NCBI GenBank assembly: GCA_015183035.1
Contig: JACZZP010000013.1
Span: forward strand, 620,001 to 684,000
Source of the DNA: Meloidogyne chitwoodi
Taxonomy: Eukaryota; Nematoda; Chromadorea; Rhabditida; Meloidogynidae
DNA length: 64,000 nucleotides
Direction: 5' to 3'
The notes under the pieces were generated by a model. The model saw only the letters and a list, made by a program, of their open reading frames with translations. It was not told the origin of the DNA and ran no database searches. The translations under genes and the position numbers were made by a program. Shown in pieces: positions 1-10,895 of the stretch (the stretch's first letter is position 1; each line of letters opens with the position of its first letter).

Positions 1-29
1 CCATGCTTAAAAAATAAAAATAATGATAC

Positions 30-713
30 TTATGGATTATCTGTCAGATAATATTCAAGTATTAATTAAATTAAAAAAAACCTCCAAAACCTTCTCTGCC
101 AAAAATAAGAATCCTTTGTTCATCTCCTTGTCCGCTATCACCCAAAAGAAACTGCTCATAGACACCAGGTTCAAATTCATAACGCATGTAGTTGTCAGGA
201 ATTACCAAAGTCGCCCGACTATCAGGATTTGGTGGTGCGTTTTGTTGCTGCAATCGAACCCTTTTAACAATCTTACGTATTGCAGACTTATTCTGTAGTT
301 GGCCTAATTTTTAACAATATAAAAAATACATTTTAAAAACCTAAAACAGCAGTAGAAACTCCTTGTACAGCATTACTCCTGATTTGGGAAGGATTCTCCA
401 TAGTTGTTGCAGCATGTTGTCTAACGGTTGCCATTATTTGTTGTACAGCAACTCTGGCTGCATCGCCTAATTTTAAAATAATTAAGCAAGAAGATAAACC
501 CAAACCTGTTGTTGAGCAGCTATGTTGCGTAACAATTCGAATGAACTGCCTATTTTCACAAGATGTTGTCCAAATCCTTCCCTTACAGTTGTTATTTCTT
601 TCATCACATCGCCAAAAAATTCGGTCACCATCAGAGCTTCCTTTATCTTTAACGTAACAATAGCCATTATGAGAATATTTTTCGCAATTCCTTTCTGAGT
701 TATGAAGAGGCAT
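30..713 (-). CDS. FLYWCH-type zinc-finger protein, hypothetical
   Basis: The first exon starts at the ATG at 713 and runs to 341. It encodes a FLYWCH-like zinc finger: an aromatic strand, FWRCDERNNNCKGR (two cysteines) and a closing HSC. FLYWCH fingers bind DNA and are common in proteins derived from Mutator-like transposases. Exon 2 (303-91) joins in phase and carries a conserved-looking acidic segment around PDNYMRYEFEPG. A third exon (40-30) would end the protein with only a few residues (GREDNP then stop), giving about 198 aa; alternatively the gene runs off the left edge. A 33-bp stretch at about 473-505 has GT and AG ends but is in frame without removal, so its status is open. No transposase catalytic core is visible. 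It may be a domesticated transposon gene or a remnant; the exact function is unknown. Confidence 0.6.
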
Positions 714-900
714 TTTGTTGTAGTTAAAAAAAATTTAAAACACAAAGTTTGGTAGTCAGTCACTTTTTAAAACTAAACAAGGATTTATATACATGTTGTA
801 AAAATATAGAATGAATTACAAAGATAAAAAAGAATATTTAATTTAGTAGTTTCTATAATGGATTGAGAAAAAATTAAAAAAAATTTAAAAATAGGCAGTA

Positions 901-1098
901 GCGGCGAGTCGGCCGGCGACTAATCGGCCTCGCGACTAATCGGCCGGCGACTAATGAGTCGCGACAAGTCGGTCGCGACAAGTCGGCCGGCGACTAGTCG
1001 GGCTGTACCCACAGAATAGTTATTAAATAAAGAGAATCATAGATAGAGAGGAAACTATAGACTACTTGCGCCTAGTCGGCCGGCGCCTAGTCAGGCGA
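901..1098. repeat. GC-rich short interspersed repeats in AT-rich DNA
   Basis: A GC-rich island in very AT-rich sequence is built from short, partly palindromic units related to GTCGGCCGGCGACTAATC, with more units at about 1070-1098 (CGCCTAGTCGGCCGGCGCC). The units GGCCGGC and GTCGCGAC are self-complementary, so the array could fold. It lies between the FLYWCH gene and the small membrane-protein gene. The rest of 714-1241 is AT-rich with no supported gene. Confidence 0.6.
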
Positions 1099-1241
1099 GC
1101 GAAAAAAAATTATGAAAAATCATTTGAGTCTCAAATAATTTGAGTATTCCCATATTTTTAGATAAAGTTTTATTTTAAGATTCTTCTTTTGCTTATTTGC
1201 TTATATTTTGATTAAAGCTTTGAATTTTGGTTTACTAAAAA

Positions 1242-1520
1242 ATGGATAAAGGTTTTATTTTTTAAATTATGGTTATTTTTTAACTATTTATAAATTCAGA
1301 AACAACAAAAGAAGAAGAAAAATTTAAATGGCCTCGATTATGGTCTCCATCAAAGTTTTCTCCAGCTCCAGCAAGTCGATTGCCTGAACATAAATATAGA
1401 ATTCCAGACACTGCGCCAAAAGGGATTTTTCAAATTTATATGGAAGAACATCCTTATCAATCAACAGGAGTTTTTCTTGGAGGGTTATGGTTAATTTATA
1501 AATTTATCAAAAAATATTAG
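1242..1520 (+). CDS. small putative single-pass membrane protein, 76 aa
   Basis: Two exons: 1242-1251 (ATGGATAAAG) and 1300-1520, joined by a 48-bp GT-AG intron that keeps frame. The product has a charged N-terminus (MDKETTKEEEKFKWPRLW), a proline-rich middle and a C-terminal hydrophobic stretch (STGVFLGGLWLIYKFIKKY) that could span a membrane once and end on lysines. Size and layout resemble accessory subunits of inner mitochondrial membrane complexes, but I do not recognise the family. The start was chosen because it is the only nearby ATG that splices in phase to the long open exon. Confidence 0.55.
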
Positions 1521-1877
1521 AATTTGAAGAAAGGTTTTTGGATAATAAAAGGCTAATTTGACTTTTAAATTTAGTTTTATTTTTTTTGTATTGTTAGATA
1601 AAAGTTTTGTTTAAAAATGTAAATTTAATAAAACTACATTTTAATTTAATTGATTAATATTGCCAAGTATTTGTTTTTTGAAAAAGTATTTTTTATTTAT
1701 CTCATAAAAAACATAAAATATTAAGGCTTTAATTTTTTAAAAACAAAAAAAATAAATTTTTTGGAATGTTATTAAGTAATCGAAGGTGATAAATTCAAAA
1801 CATTACATTACATTCATAATAATAATCTTTAAAGTGGCAATGTTTTTACTAAAAAGCTTGACTAAAATCAAAGTAAA
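1521..1877. other. intergenic, nothing recognised
   Basis: AT-rich 357-bp spacer between the 3' ends of the small membrane-protein gene and EFR3, which converge here. It must hold the polyadenylation regions of both. No ORF, RNA gene or repeat was recognised. Confidence 0.5.
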
Positions 1878-4800
1878 TTAAAATTCGAAAGAAGAAGGGA
1901 ATTTTATGTCAAAAATCGTTGCTGGTGTTGCTTGCTGGCCAAACATTCGAATTCGTGTCTTCTAAACAAAAAAAATAAAAATAAATATTTTAAAATAATA
2001 AATTTACTTCATCATGTCTAATCGTTAACCGCTGCAGTGTTTGTGCCAATGTTTCTTGACCTTCTCCATTCCCATGTGGACAAGGGGGGCCTGTAGAAGA
2101 ACAAGAACAATGACGTTGATGATGTCTAAAAAGTTCAGAAAGTTGTTGCTGATTTTTATCACGGAACATTTTTAGCACTTCTCGACTCTTTTCCTTTATA
2201 AAAAAATAAAATAAAAAAAATTAATCTCATGCCTGGTCAAGACGTTCTTCTTCAGCAATATCCAATGGAGTATTAGCAAGCACACGAAGTTGTTCAACTG
2301 TCATAGGAAGATGGAAATCTTTTGGAAAATAAAATAAATTAAAAAATAATAATTTAAGTATCTTACTTTGTCTACTAAGCACAGTATTCCTTCGACTATG
2401 TATTGCTGTATCCGGTGGACTCCAATCTACGCTGCTACTGCTGACTGAAACATTATCAAGGCTATTTTGTTGACTTAATGTTTTTGATCCGTTCATTTCT
2501 ATTTGCTTCAAATCATTTGGAGTTTGATCACAAACATCTCCTCCAATCATATCTATGGCACTTTGATTACGATTTAAAGGAGATGAGAACACTAGACCAC
2601 CAGAGGTTGATGTTGTACTTTTACTTTTGTCTGTTGTAGGCTGTAAAAAATAAAAGTTTTGGTTTAAAAAAATATTAAAAAAAAAAGATTCAAAAACGGG
2701 AAATCCTAAAAGAAATCCCGGGACCCGTTCCTATCTCTAATAATTAAAAAAAACATTTCAAACCAAATCAAGTGCAGCAAGTTGATTACCAGAAGATCCT
2801 CTCTTTTGCGTTGATTTCTGCCCTGAGGCAACACTAGAAACTTCAAAAGATGTAATCATTGATTTTGATATTGTAATAGGTTTAAAAGGCTTGAAAAATT
2901 ATTCAAAATTCTTATAATTATAAAAAAAACCTGTAAAAGTCTTTGAGATTCCTTATTTGATTCTTTTATGGCCTCATAGGCAGTTTCAGAGCAAAATAAT
3001 AATTCACGATCATTTTCAGTAAGCAAAAGATTCATTTTTCCGTTGCTAGTCGATTCAGGAAATATCTTTATTCTTGAGGTGTTTGTCTTAGAAGACGGAA
3101 GAAAATCATCTTCAGAATCCATATGAGCAATTGGAGCTTTGCCTGAAGGTGGGGAAAAAGCACCGCCATGTTTTTCTTCTTCTTCGTTTTTCACCTGTTG
3201 CAATTCAACATTTAGTCTTTCTTCAGCTACTTTAAAATCAACATTTGAAATTGATTTATCAGCATTGAGAATATTAAGAGGATGAGATCGTTGGGCTCGA
3301 AGATTAATCACCTAAACTAACACTTTTATTTAATTTTAAAACAAAAATATTCGAAAAAAAAATATTAGAAAAGTTTAATAAAAACCTGTTGAACATGTTG
3401 ACAAAGAGCAGGAATTGAGGCAAGTTTTGAACTTAAAGACATATAACAAGCTATCAAATTGTGAATATTCATCGCTTTTCTTTCACTTAATTGTCCATCA
3501 AGAGCATATTGTTGTAAAGCAAAAGCAAGACGTAAAAGTTCAACTTGCGCTTCATCATTTCCAACTTCTACAAGAAGCAAAGACATTGAACATAAAAATG
3601 CAAAAAGTTGCATTTCAAGAGGAACTGACTGATCAGATTCAATCATTGTAACGCTCCTTTTTTTAAACTAATTTTTTTTCAAAAAACACTAAAAAAACCT
3701 GTATAATGTAGAAACAATAACATTTACATGTCTTCGCATAAATAAAGAATCTTGTCTAGAACATTTTTCAACAATTAAAGGTAAATCTTCAATTTGCATT
3801 TCAGGCAATTTTAAAAGTAAATGTTCAAGTTTTTGTTGATTATCGTGACGATCTAACAATGTTTGGAATATTTGATGAGCAATTATTCTAACTTCTGCAT
3901 CTCTAGTTAGTTGTAATTGAAGAAGTGTTCGAAGGAAGGCATCAGTAAACACAGTGGCCAAATAAAACTGAAGTAATAATAATTAAGAGTCAGGCACGGA
4001 AGTATTTTTAGATGTTATTTTAAGGAATTTAAATTTCAAAATCCTGGTTTTAAAAAAAACTCCGACTCGTTTCCCGGAAATGCGATTTTGCTGGTCTCTA
4101 ATGGTCAAATAAGAGATTTTAAAGAAACCTTAACTAATTTTAATATATTTATAATTTAAAGAAATTTTTTCTGACAGATAAATATTCTTAAAAATTACCG
4201 TTTTATATTTTGTGGCAACCTCTAATAAAGTTTTTACAAGTACTTTTTGCAGAAAAGCCTCACTCATCTTCTCCAATTTAACATTTACTAAAAAATAAAA
4301 TAAAATTATTTAAAAAATTTAAAACCTGTACTTTCAACATTAGGAATACTACCAGCAGTAAACATCATAATTTCAACTTTTTGATAATCTGGTAAACCAC
4401 TAGAAAAATCACCAAGAGCATTAATAAGTGTATTTTGAAATAATCGTTCTTTTTCCAAATCTACACACTGTTTTGACTGTTGAAATTCAACAGAAGAACG
4501 AAGCAATTTGAGCAAAGAATTAAAAATAGCCAATAAGAGAGGGCCAATGCTTGTTCCCGCAATGCTAACAATATTTGACAAAACTGTGGCCATTCCAACA
4601 CGAACATTAGAATCTCCGTTTTGAACTTGTTCAAGTTGATTAATAAGTTCCTTTTTTAAAAGTCAAATTTTTAGAATTCGAAATGTTTGTAAAAAACCTG
4701 TATAACAAAATAAGAATTTTGTGATTGAATGCTGTAAAGAATAGCTTTAAATGTTTTAATGGCAAATGTTGGTGGAGGGTCCCATTTGTTGTGCAAATCA

Positions 4801-5790
4801 AAATGTCTGAAGACTGGTTCAAGTACAGATCTAAGAATGTTTTTAAATAAATAAAAATGAAAAATAAAGTTGAAACTTTAAAGAGCCAAAACTGCATTTT
4901 TGAAAAAGTTCTCGAAGGCATTGAAGTGCTAAATTTCTTGGTTCTGCTTCTGGAATTGACCCATTCTGTTCTTCCGGATAATGATGAAAAAGCATCGCTG
5001 TAGTGTGATCAACACGCTGATCGTCAACTTCTTCTTAAAATAACAAAGTTATAAAAACAAATTATTTAAAGTAACCATTTTCATCTTGGAAATTAAAAAG
5101 AATTGAAGGGATTATTTTATTCATGTGCTGCTTTTCCCAAATGTTTGCTTGTAAATCATCACTTGCTGACTTCCAAATAACACCTAAATATAAAATTAAA
5201 TATTTTAGAAAAAAAATAAAAAAATCTAAAACCTCTAAGACCTCGAAGTCCATTAAACCTCTGTGAGCGTATATAATCTCCACGATTTGAATGACACATT
5301 GATGAAAATTTTGAAATGAAAAAATCATATTGACGATGATAAGAAGGTGAATCCTCTTCTATCCCAGAAAATCTGACAAACAAATCGGTTGCTAATTTCT
5401 CCATTTGAGGGTCATTTGTCTCTAATAAACGTTGAACCATCAAAAGAAAACTTTCAATAAATTGATTTATTGATGGAGAACCATGACAACTTTTTAATAA
5501 TTGATCAATTGCATCAACAGCAACCTTTAATTTTAAAAAAAAACTTGTAAAAAATATAAAAAAACAACCTTAACATCAGCAACTTTTTGCCTACCAAGAT
5601 CTCGAGAAAGTCGTTGAACAAGATAAATTCCAATTCTATTTAATTTTTCAGGATGAAATATTGAATAAAATGTTAGCTTTTGCATATTTCCACTAACTGG
5701 TACATCGTATGGTGGCATACGTGGATAAATATGATCAACAATTCTTTTGTATCTAGGCTTACACGATGAACAACAACAAAAATGATTCAT
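1878..5790 (-). CDS. EFR3: EFR3 homologue, plasma-membrane anchor of PI 4-kinase
   Basis: EFR3 proteins recruit the PI4KIII-alpha/TTC7 complex to the plasma membrane, where it makes PI4P. Fifteen exons fit with consistent phase (about 1000 aa): 5790-5569, 5524-5233, 5183-5076, 5033-4877, 4830-4698, 4650-4326, 4287-4199, 3967-3699, 3656-3386, 3311-2931, 2889-2764, 2640-2367, 2318-2233, 2193-2008, 1961-1878. The N-terminus MNHFCCCSSCKPRYKR has the cysteine cluster that is palmitoylated in EFR3, plus the basic patch. Further family signatures are KLTFYSIFHPEKLNRIG, EEDSPSYHRQYDFFISKFSS and LQANIWEKQHMNKIIPS. The body is helical-repeat-like and the C-terminal third is low-complexity. The intron at 2232-2194 must use a GC donor to stay open. 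It diverges from CSN7 across a 378-bp promoter region. Confidence 0.95.
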
Positions 5791-6168
5791 CTTAAAAAAA
5801 GATGAGATAAACAAAAATTTAAAAGTAAAAACAGAAGAAATTGGAGGAATGAACGGAAGAAACAAATGGCCATTTGTCCATAGCTTGGCCTATGACCATT
5901 CTGTCAAAAACATAAATTGGCATTTTGTTCAAAAACCTAAGATTAAAAGAAAAAATCGTTTCCAGACATTTCGTCGACAGAAATTGCACGACATTTCGTC
6001 CCAATGGCAAAAAATCGTGGGCTCGGGTAAACGAAATGTAGTTTTTTTTGCCGTAGAGGCGAAATGTCGTGCAATTTTGTTCGACGAAATGTATAGGTCC
6101 CAGAAAAAATAATTAAAAATCATGTTTTTTATTTAATTTTACATTTCTTTTAGATTTTGAAATAAAAT
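5791..6168. promoter_or_regulatory. divergent EFR3/CSN7 intergenic region
   Basis: This 378-bp spacer separates the divergent starts of EFR3 (minus) and CSN7 (plus), so it should contain both promoters. About a third is taken by a MITE (5966-6092). A TTTTAG acceptor-like site 14 bp before the CSN7 ATG is a candidate spliced-leader acceptor. No conserved promoter element was recognised. Confidence 0.45.
5966..6092 (+). mobile_element. MITE, ACATTTCGTCGA family, copy 1
   Basis: About 127 bp with terminal inverted repeats ACATTTCGTCGA/TCGACGAAATGT and internal sub-repeats of the same core (CACGACATTTCG near the left end, CGAAATGTCGTGCAA near the right). Two more copies lie at 24666-24789 and, inverted, at 62736-62861. 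No coding capacity. An apparent 87-aa frame across this copy is a by-product of the repeat. Confidence 0.8.
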
Positions 6169-6833
6169 ATGACATCAAGTTCAACTTCACAACATGAGAT
6201 TCTCGTTTCTCTTGCTTCTAAAAATCGTATTGTTCCCTATAATTTATTAATGAATTCACTTGGAATTGGAACTGAAAGGGAACTTGAAGATTTTCTTATT
6301 AAGGCTATTTATCAGGGAATTATTAAGGTTTTTCTTTTAATTTTTTAATAAATAAATATTTTTAAAGGGAAAGCTTAATCCAGTTAAGCATTATTTGGAG
6401 GTAATTGATTGGGAAGCTTCTTATTTTGAACATATTGATATGAATTTTATGATTCAAACTTTGGAGGAATGGAGTGAGCGTTGTGGGGAATTTGTAAATT
6501 TGTTGACTGGCCAAGTGGATTGGTATGAAATTTAAAATGATTTTTAATATTTTATTTTTTCAGTGCCAATAAATTTGTAGAAGAATTTAATATCAATGAA
6601 AAACGTGTAGTTGAAGAGGTTGACAATATTAAGAAAGTGTTTGTTTGTGCTGATGATGCTATTTTTCATCGTAAATTATTGAGCGGGGCCGATTGGTAAG
6701 AATATTATATTGGCTTTTGAAAATAATATTTTTGTTTTATTTAAGTACAAAATCCAATCAAAAGCCAGAGACAAAACGTTTTAAAAGCGGTGGACCGAAG
6801 CAGAAGCGTGGTGGTGGAAAATCGGATAGTTAA
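6169..6833 (+). CDS. COPS7: COP9 signalosome subunit 7, C-terminal (PCI) part
   Basis: The COP9 signalosome removes NEDD8 from cullins; CSN7 is one of its PCI-domain subunits. Exons 6169-6327, 6368-6522, 6564-6695 and 6746-6833 give 177 aa. The match to CSN7 begins at the winged-helix part of the PCI domain: EILVSLASKNRIVPYNLL, ERELEDFLIKAIYQGIIKGKL, then the C-terminal helix region QTLEEWSERCGEF and VEEVDNIKKV, ending in a basic tail. Family members usually have 220-280 aa, with about 100 more N-terminal residues of helical repeats. These are missing, and only 378 bp separate this ATG from EFR3, so there is little room for upstream exons. It may be a genuinely short subunit, a 5'-truncated gene or a mis-assembly. 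Identity is firm; completeness is not. Confidence 0.85.
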
Positions 6834-7005
6834 ATTATTTGAAAAGGAACGCATAAATTTTTTTTGATTTATTCATTATATTTATTTTTATAAAAACGGA
6901 ATTTTCTTTATTTTTTATTTTACTTGTTTTCATTCAAATTCTTATATTTTTTTCTTTTAAACTAATTTTTATTATAAATTTATAAAAGACCTTAATTATA
7001 CTAAA

Positions 7006-10000
7006 ATGGCTGCATTTGCTTCTTCGAACAATGTGAAAGTTGTCTTAAGGCATAACGAAGGTTTTATTATTTTTAAATATTTTCCAAAAAGTTTATAAAA
7101 GAATTTTTAAATATTATTCACTCTTAGTGGGTCTTTCTTCTTTTAAAATGATTAATCTGTTAATTTATTTTACATTTTTAAAGACATTCCAATGGTAGAC
7201 GAAATAAGAATGACTGATATAACATTTTCTGATCCTTCAAGTTTTGATGGTGGCACCATAACAGATTTATCTCATCAAAAAGATGATTATCTTTCTCCTC
7301 AAAGAGCAATACAATCATCCTCTTCAACCCCAGGAAAATCTGGAAATAAAATTGGACATCGTAGAATTGATAAACAAGGAGAAGTTAGTTATAAAAGAGT
7401 TCCTACAAATGCTTTAATGGGGGCAATACAATTGGGAATTGCAAATTCTGTTGGTTCTTTAGCTGGAAAACCTAGGAGAGATATTCTTGTTCAAGATTTT
7501 GAAGTTATTGAATCTGTGACTTTTCCTACGTTTGTTTTTTTTTTAATTTTAGAACACTAAGGCCAAGTCTTTTTATGAATTTTTAATTTATTTTTTGCTC
7601 TATTTTATGTTTTTAATTTAATTTTGTTTAAAGTGATGGCTCTCAAATAACACCATCTCATCAATATGGCGATTTCCGTTTCAAGGCTTATGCGCCAATT
7701 GCTTTCAGATATTTTCGTGAACTTTTTAACATCAAACCTGCTGATTTTTTGGTTTTTTTTTAATAAATTTTTGAACAAAAATTTTTGATAATTTTTCAAA
7801 AAATTGTTTTCTTTTTAAAGAAATCTCTTTGTACTTTACCTCTACGTGAATTAAGCAATCCAGGTGCTAGTGGTTCAATCTTCTACGTTTCCACAGATGA
7901 TAAATTTATAATAAAAACTGTTCAGCACAAAGAAGCAGAATTTTTGAGAAAATTACTTCCTGGTTATTATATGAATTTACACCAAAATCCTCGAACTTTG
8001 CTTCCTAAGTTTTTTGGTCTTTTTTGTTATCAGGTTTTTTTTATTTTATTTTTTCAATTTTTAAAAATTATTTTAAGAGTCTCGGAAAAAATATTCGTTT
8101 ATTGGTTATGAACAATTTATTGCCTCAATCTATTGAAATGCATCATAAATTTGATTTGAAGGGTTCAACATATAAAAGGAATGCTTCTAAAAGTGAAAGG
8201 GAAAAGCGTAGTCCAACTTTAAAGGATTTGGATTTTAATCAAGATTTTGCTGATGGAATAATGTTTTTTTTTATTTTTTAATAGGGGATTCCTTTAACTG
8301 TTTTTAAATTTTTTTAAGAATTTTTGACAATTTTTTTTAATTTTTATTAAATTTAATTAAAAAATGGATAAGTCAATATTTACGGAGAAATTGTCTCATT
8401 GTTAGAAAAAACGTTAAAAATTCTTTAAAAAAATTTATGATACTTAAGTCTATCTATTTTGAATATTTTACAACATTTGCGAATAGAGAATTAAGTTCCT
8501 TTAAATTTTTTCTTAAGATATTGTTCTTCTTAAGAGAGTTAGTTTATTTGGGAGATTATATAAAAATCATTTTCTCTTTTTTTTAATTTTAATTTTTTTA
8601 AAAAAAAGGTTGGATGCACATATTTATGACATTCTTGTTGATGTAATAAAAAGAGATTGCCTTGTCTTAGAAAGTTTTAAAATTATGGATTATTCAATGT
8701 TAATGGGTGTACACAATATTGATGCACAACAACATTCTTCAACACATAGATTACCTGCTGCTTGGGATGACGAAGAAGCAGCAATTGCAGAAACTTGGCG
8801 TTCTTTACAATTGGATTTTAGTACTACACGAGGACCACATGAGTAAGCGAAACAAAAAAGAATAATTTTTTTACAATTATAAGGTTATATTATTTTGTTT
8901 TCTCTTCCCCCTTTCTAATCTTTTGTCTTTCTACAAAATGGTTCTAGAACATATGTAATGGTCAGACCGCTTAATAATATATTGGGGATCAACACTACAA
9001 TTTTTTTGTTTATTTTTTATAAAAATATTTAACTAATTTATTATTGATGACTGTCTGACCATTATGTTCCTTTGACCTTTTATAATTAGGTTTTAAGAGG
9101 AAAGAGTAAAAAGGATGGTGGAAGTGTACCCCAAATGTTTTTTATGAAAGCCTAAATTATTATAATTCTAAGGGGTTTATTTTTTTATTTATTTGTAATT
9201 CTAGTGATGGCGGTGTTCCAGCAAAAAATTCAAAAGGTGAACGTCTTCTCCTCTACCTTGGAATAATTGATATTCTACAAAATTATCGTCTCTTTAAACG
9301 ATTAGAACATACATTTAAAAGTGTTTTACATGACGGGGTTTTTTTAAATAAATATTTTAAAAATAATTTTAAAATATTTAAAGGAGACTATTTCTGTTAC
9401 AAATCCTGGCTTTTATGCAAACAGATTCACTTCTTATATTTCTACAATTGTTTTTAGAAGAGTACAAGGTTTTTTTTAATTATTTTTTTAAAGTTTATTT
9501 TTCTTAAAGATAGTGGACAGACGTCAAGGCAAAATAAATTTCGTTCACTTGTTCACTCATATATTGGTATTTAATTTTTTTAAATATTTTTTGTCTTTTA
9601 ATTATTAAAAATGACTTGAATATTTTATTTAATTTTTTTTAAAGCTATGAAATCCACCCCAGTTAGACCTTTACAACATACAACTCCTCAACAACAACAA
9701 CAAAATAGACGTGTTGTTTCTACCTCTGAATATACAGATAATATTGATAATCAACAACAATATAATAATATTAATTCAAATGCAATAAATGAAAGATTTC
9801 CTTTATTTAATTCTGTTCAGCGTGATATAAAAAATAGACGTTCTTATACAGTGATTAAAAAACCTCATAATAATAATAATAATGTAATTGTAATTAATGC
9901 AGGAGGAGGAGGAGAATTTGAGTATGATTTTTTTAATATAAAAAATAATTTAATTAAAAAAATATTTTTTTTAGAAAACAAAGACGTAAAGTGGATCGTC

Positions 10001-10125
10001 TTTTTGCCGCTACTAATAACACAAAAAAGAGAGAAGGGGGAAGTATAAGCATAAATACACTTGGAGGAGATGATGATGAAAGTATTAAAAGTATTAGACA
10101 ACAATTACAAACTACACAAGTCTAA
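7006..10125 (+). CDS. PIP5K: phosphatidylinositol 4-phosphate 5-kinase, type I
   Basis: The enzyme phosphorylates PI4P to PI(4,5)P2 at the plasma membrane. Eleven exons: 7006-7060, 7184-7529, 7634-7751, 7821-8033, 8078-8262, 8609-8842, 9205-9337, 9384-9468, 9510-9566, 9645-9921, 9975-10125 (617 aa). Recognisable kinase-core motifs in order: [26 protein letters not shown] (nucleotide-binding loop), [14 protein letters not shown] (catalytic lysine), [44 protein letters not shown] and [19 protein letters not shown]. The N-terminus is short and the C-terminus is a Q/N-rich tail with a basic stretch. Intron 5 (8263-8608) is plain AT-rich DNA; intron 6 (8843-9204) holds a small inverted-repeat insertion. 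The protein resembles type I kinases (C. elegans ppk-1) rather than type II, judged from motif recall. Confidence 0.95.
8956..9064. mobile_element. small TIR insertion in PIP5K intron 6
   Basis: TAATGGTCAGAC at 8956-8967 is matched by its inverted complement GTCTGACCATTA at 9053-9064. The enclosed 109 bp is AT-rich and non-coding. It has the size and form of a MITE, but no target-site duplication is evident, so a chance hairpin is possible. Confidence 0.45.
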
Positions 10126-10291
10126 TTAAGGTTTTTTAAAAATTAATTAATGTTTTTTTAATTGATCACTCCTTGCGTTTGTTAGCAATTTTTTAAATTA
10201 TTTAAAATCTGTGTTTTTATTTGTAGAGATATATACATATTTATTTAGTTTAATGACTTTTTGGGGTAGATGGGAATTTATTAGAAAAAGG

Positions 10292-10895
10292 GGTACTTAT
10301 GCCCTTATTCCACCCCCCTCCTTCTTCAATGCCGCGCCCTTTTTTTACTGCGCCGAAAAAATATTCTAGACTGCTTGATTGAAATTGCCTTAGAAAAACT
10401 TTGATGTGTAAATATGTATATATTTATAAATTAATAAAAAAAGAAAACAAAACAACAGAAATTAAAAAGGAGGCATAAAATTGTTAATCCCATTCAAAAT
10501 ATCATCAAAAACAGATTTGTTGTTGATATTGGACGAGCGACGGAACAAAAATTCATTCGCAGTTGAAATTCGCATTCCTGTCACACATTTCTCACAATTA
10601 CGTTCTTGATGCAAAATCCCACGTCGTTGAAAGAATCTAATGCTTCCTAATTCATGATCACCGTTTCCAAGTTCATTAATATTACGAATTAATTGATCAT
10701 AGTTCATTTTAATGTTTTTATTTTTTAAAATGATGGCACAAATAGTAACGCTATCATTTTAAATTTAACATGCCTTTACACATCAAAGTTTTCCTAAGGC
10801 AATTTCAATCAAGCAGTCTAGAATATTTTTTCGGCGCAGTAAAAAAAGGGCGCGGCATTGAAGAAGGAGGGGGGTGGAATAAGGGCATAAGTACC
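10292..10895 (-). mobile_element. Merlin-type DNA transposon derivative, copy 1
   Basis: A 604-bp element with terminal inverted repeats of about 120 bp beginning GGTACTTATGCCC. It is flanked by an exact 8-bp target duplication, GAAAAAGG (10284-10291 and 10896-10903). The inner ORF (10462-10707, minus) encodes the N-terminal zinc ribbon of an ISXO2/Merlin-like transposase. Eight-bp duplications and GG-starting ends fit Merlin. The catalytic domain is absent, so the copy is non-autonomous. Confidence 0.85.
10462..10707 (-). pseudogene. Merlin/ISXO2-like transposase N-terminal fragment
   Basis: 81-aa frame starting MNYDQLIRNINELGNGDHEL and containing the first half of the ISXO2-type zinc ribbon (RNCEKCVTGMRIST). 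It is the same start as the ORF in copy 2 (21374-21078), but after MRISTA it diverges into unrelated sequence with no second cysteine pair. The DDE catalytic region is missing. It is therefore a degraded transposase start, not a host gene. Confidence 0.75.

Noticed and set aside
473..505. 33-bp intron in the FLYWCH gene
   Set aside because: GT and AG ends are present, but the segment is an in-frame multiple of three and shorter than other introns here; left undecided rather than called.
5849..6112. 87-codon plus-strand frame
   Set aside because: It coincides with the MITE at 5966-6092 and its flanks; it has no domain and overlaps the EFR3/CSN7 promoter region.
6169..10125. CSN7 and PIP5K as an SL2-type operon
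   Set aside because: Same strand and 172-bp spacing are suggestive, but no spliced-leader or intercistronic signal can be shown from sequence alone.
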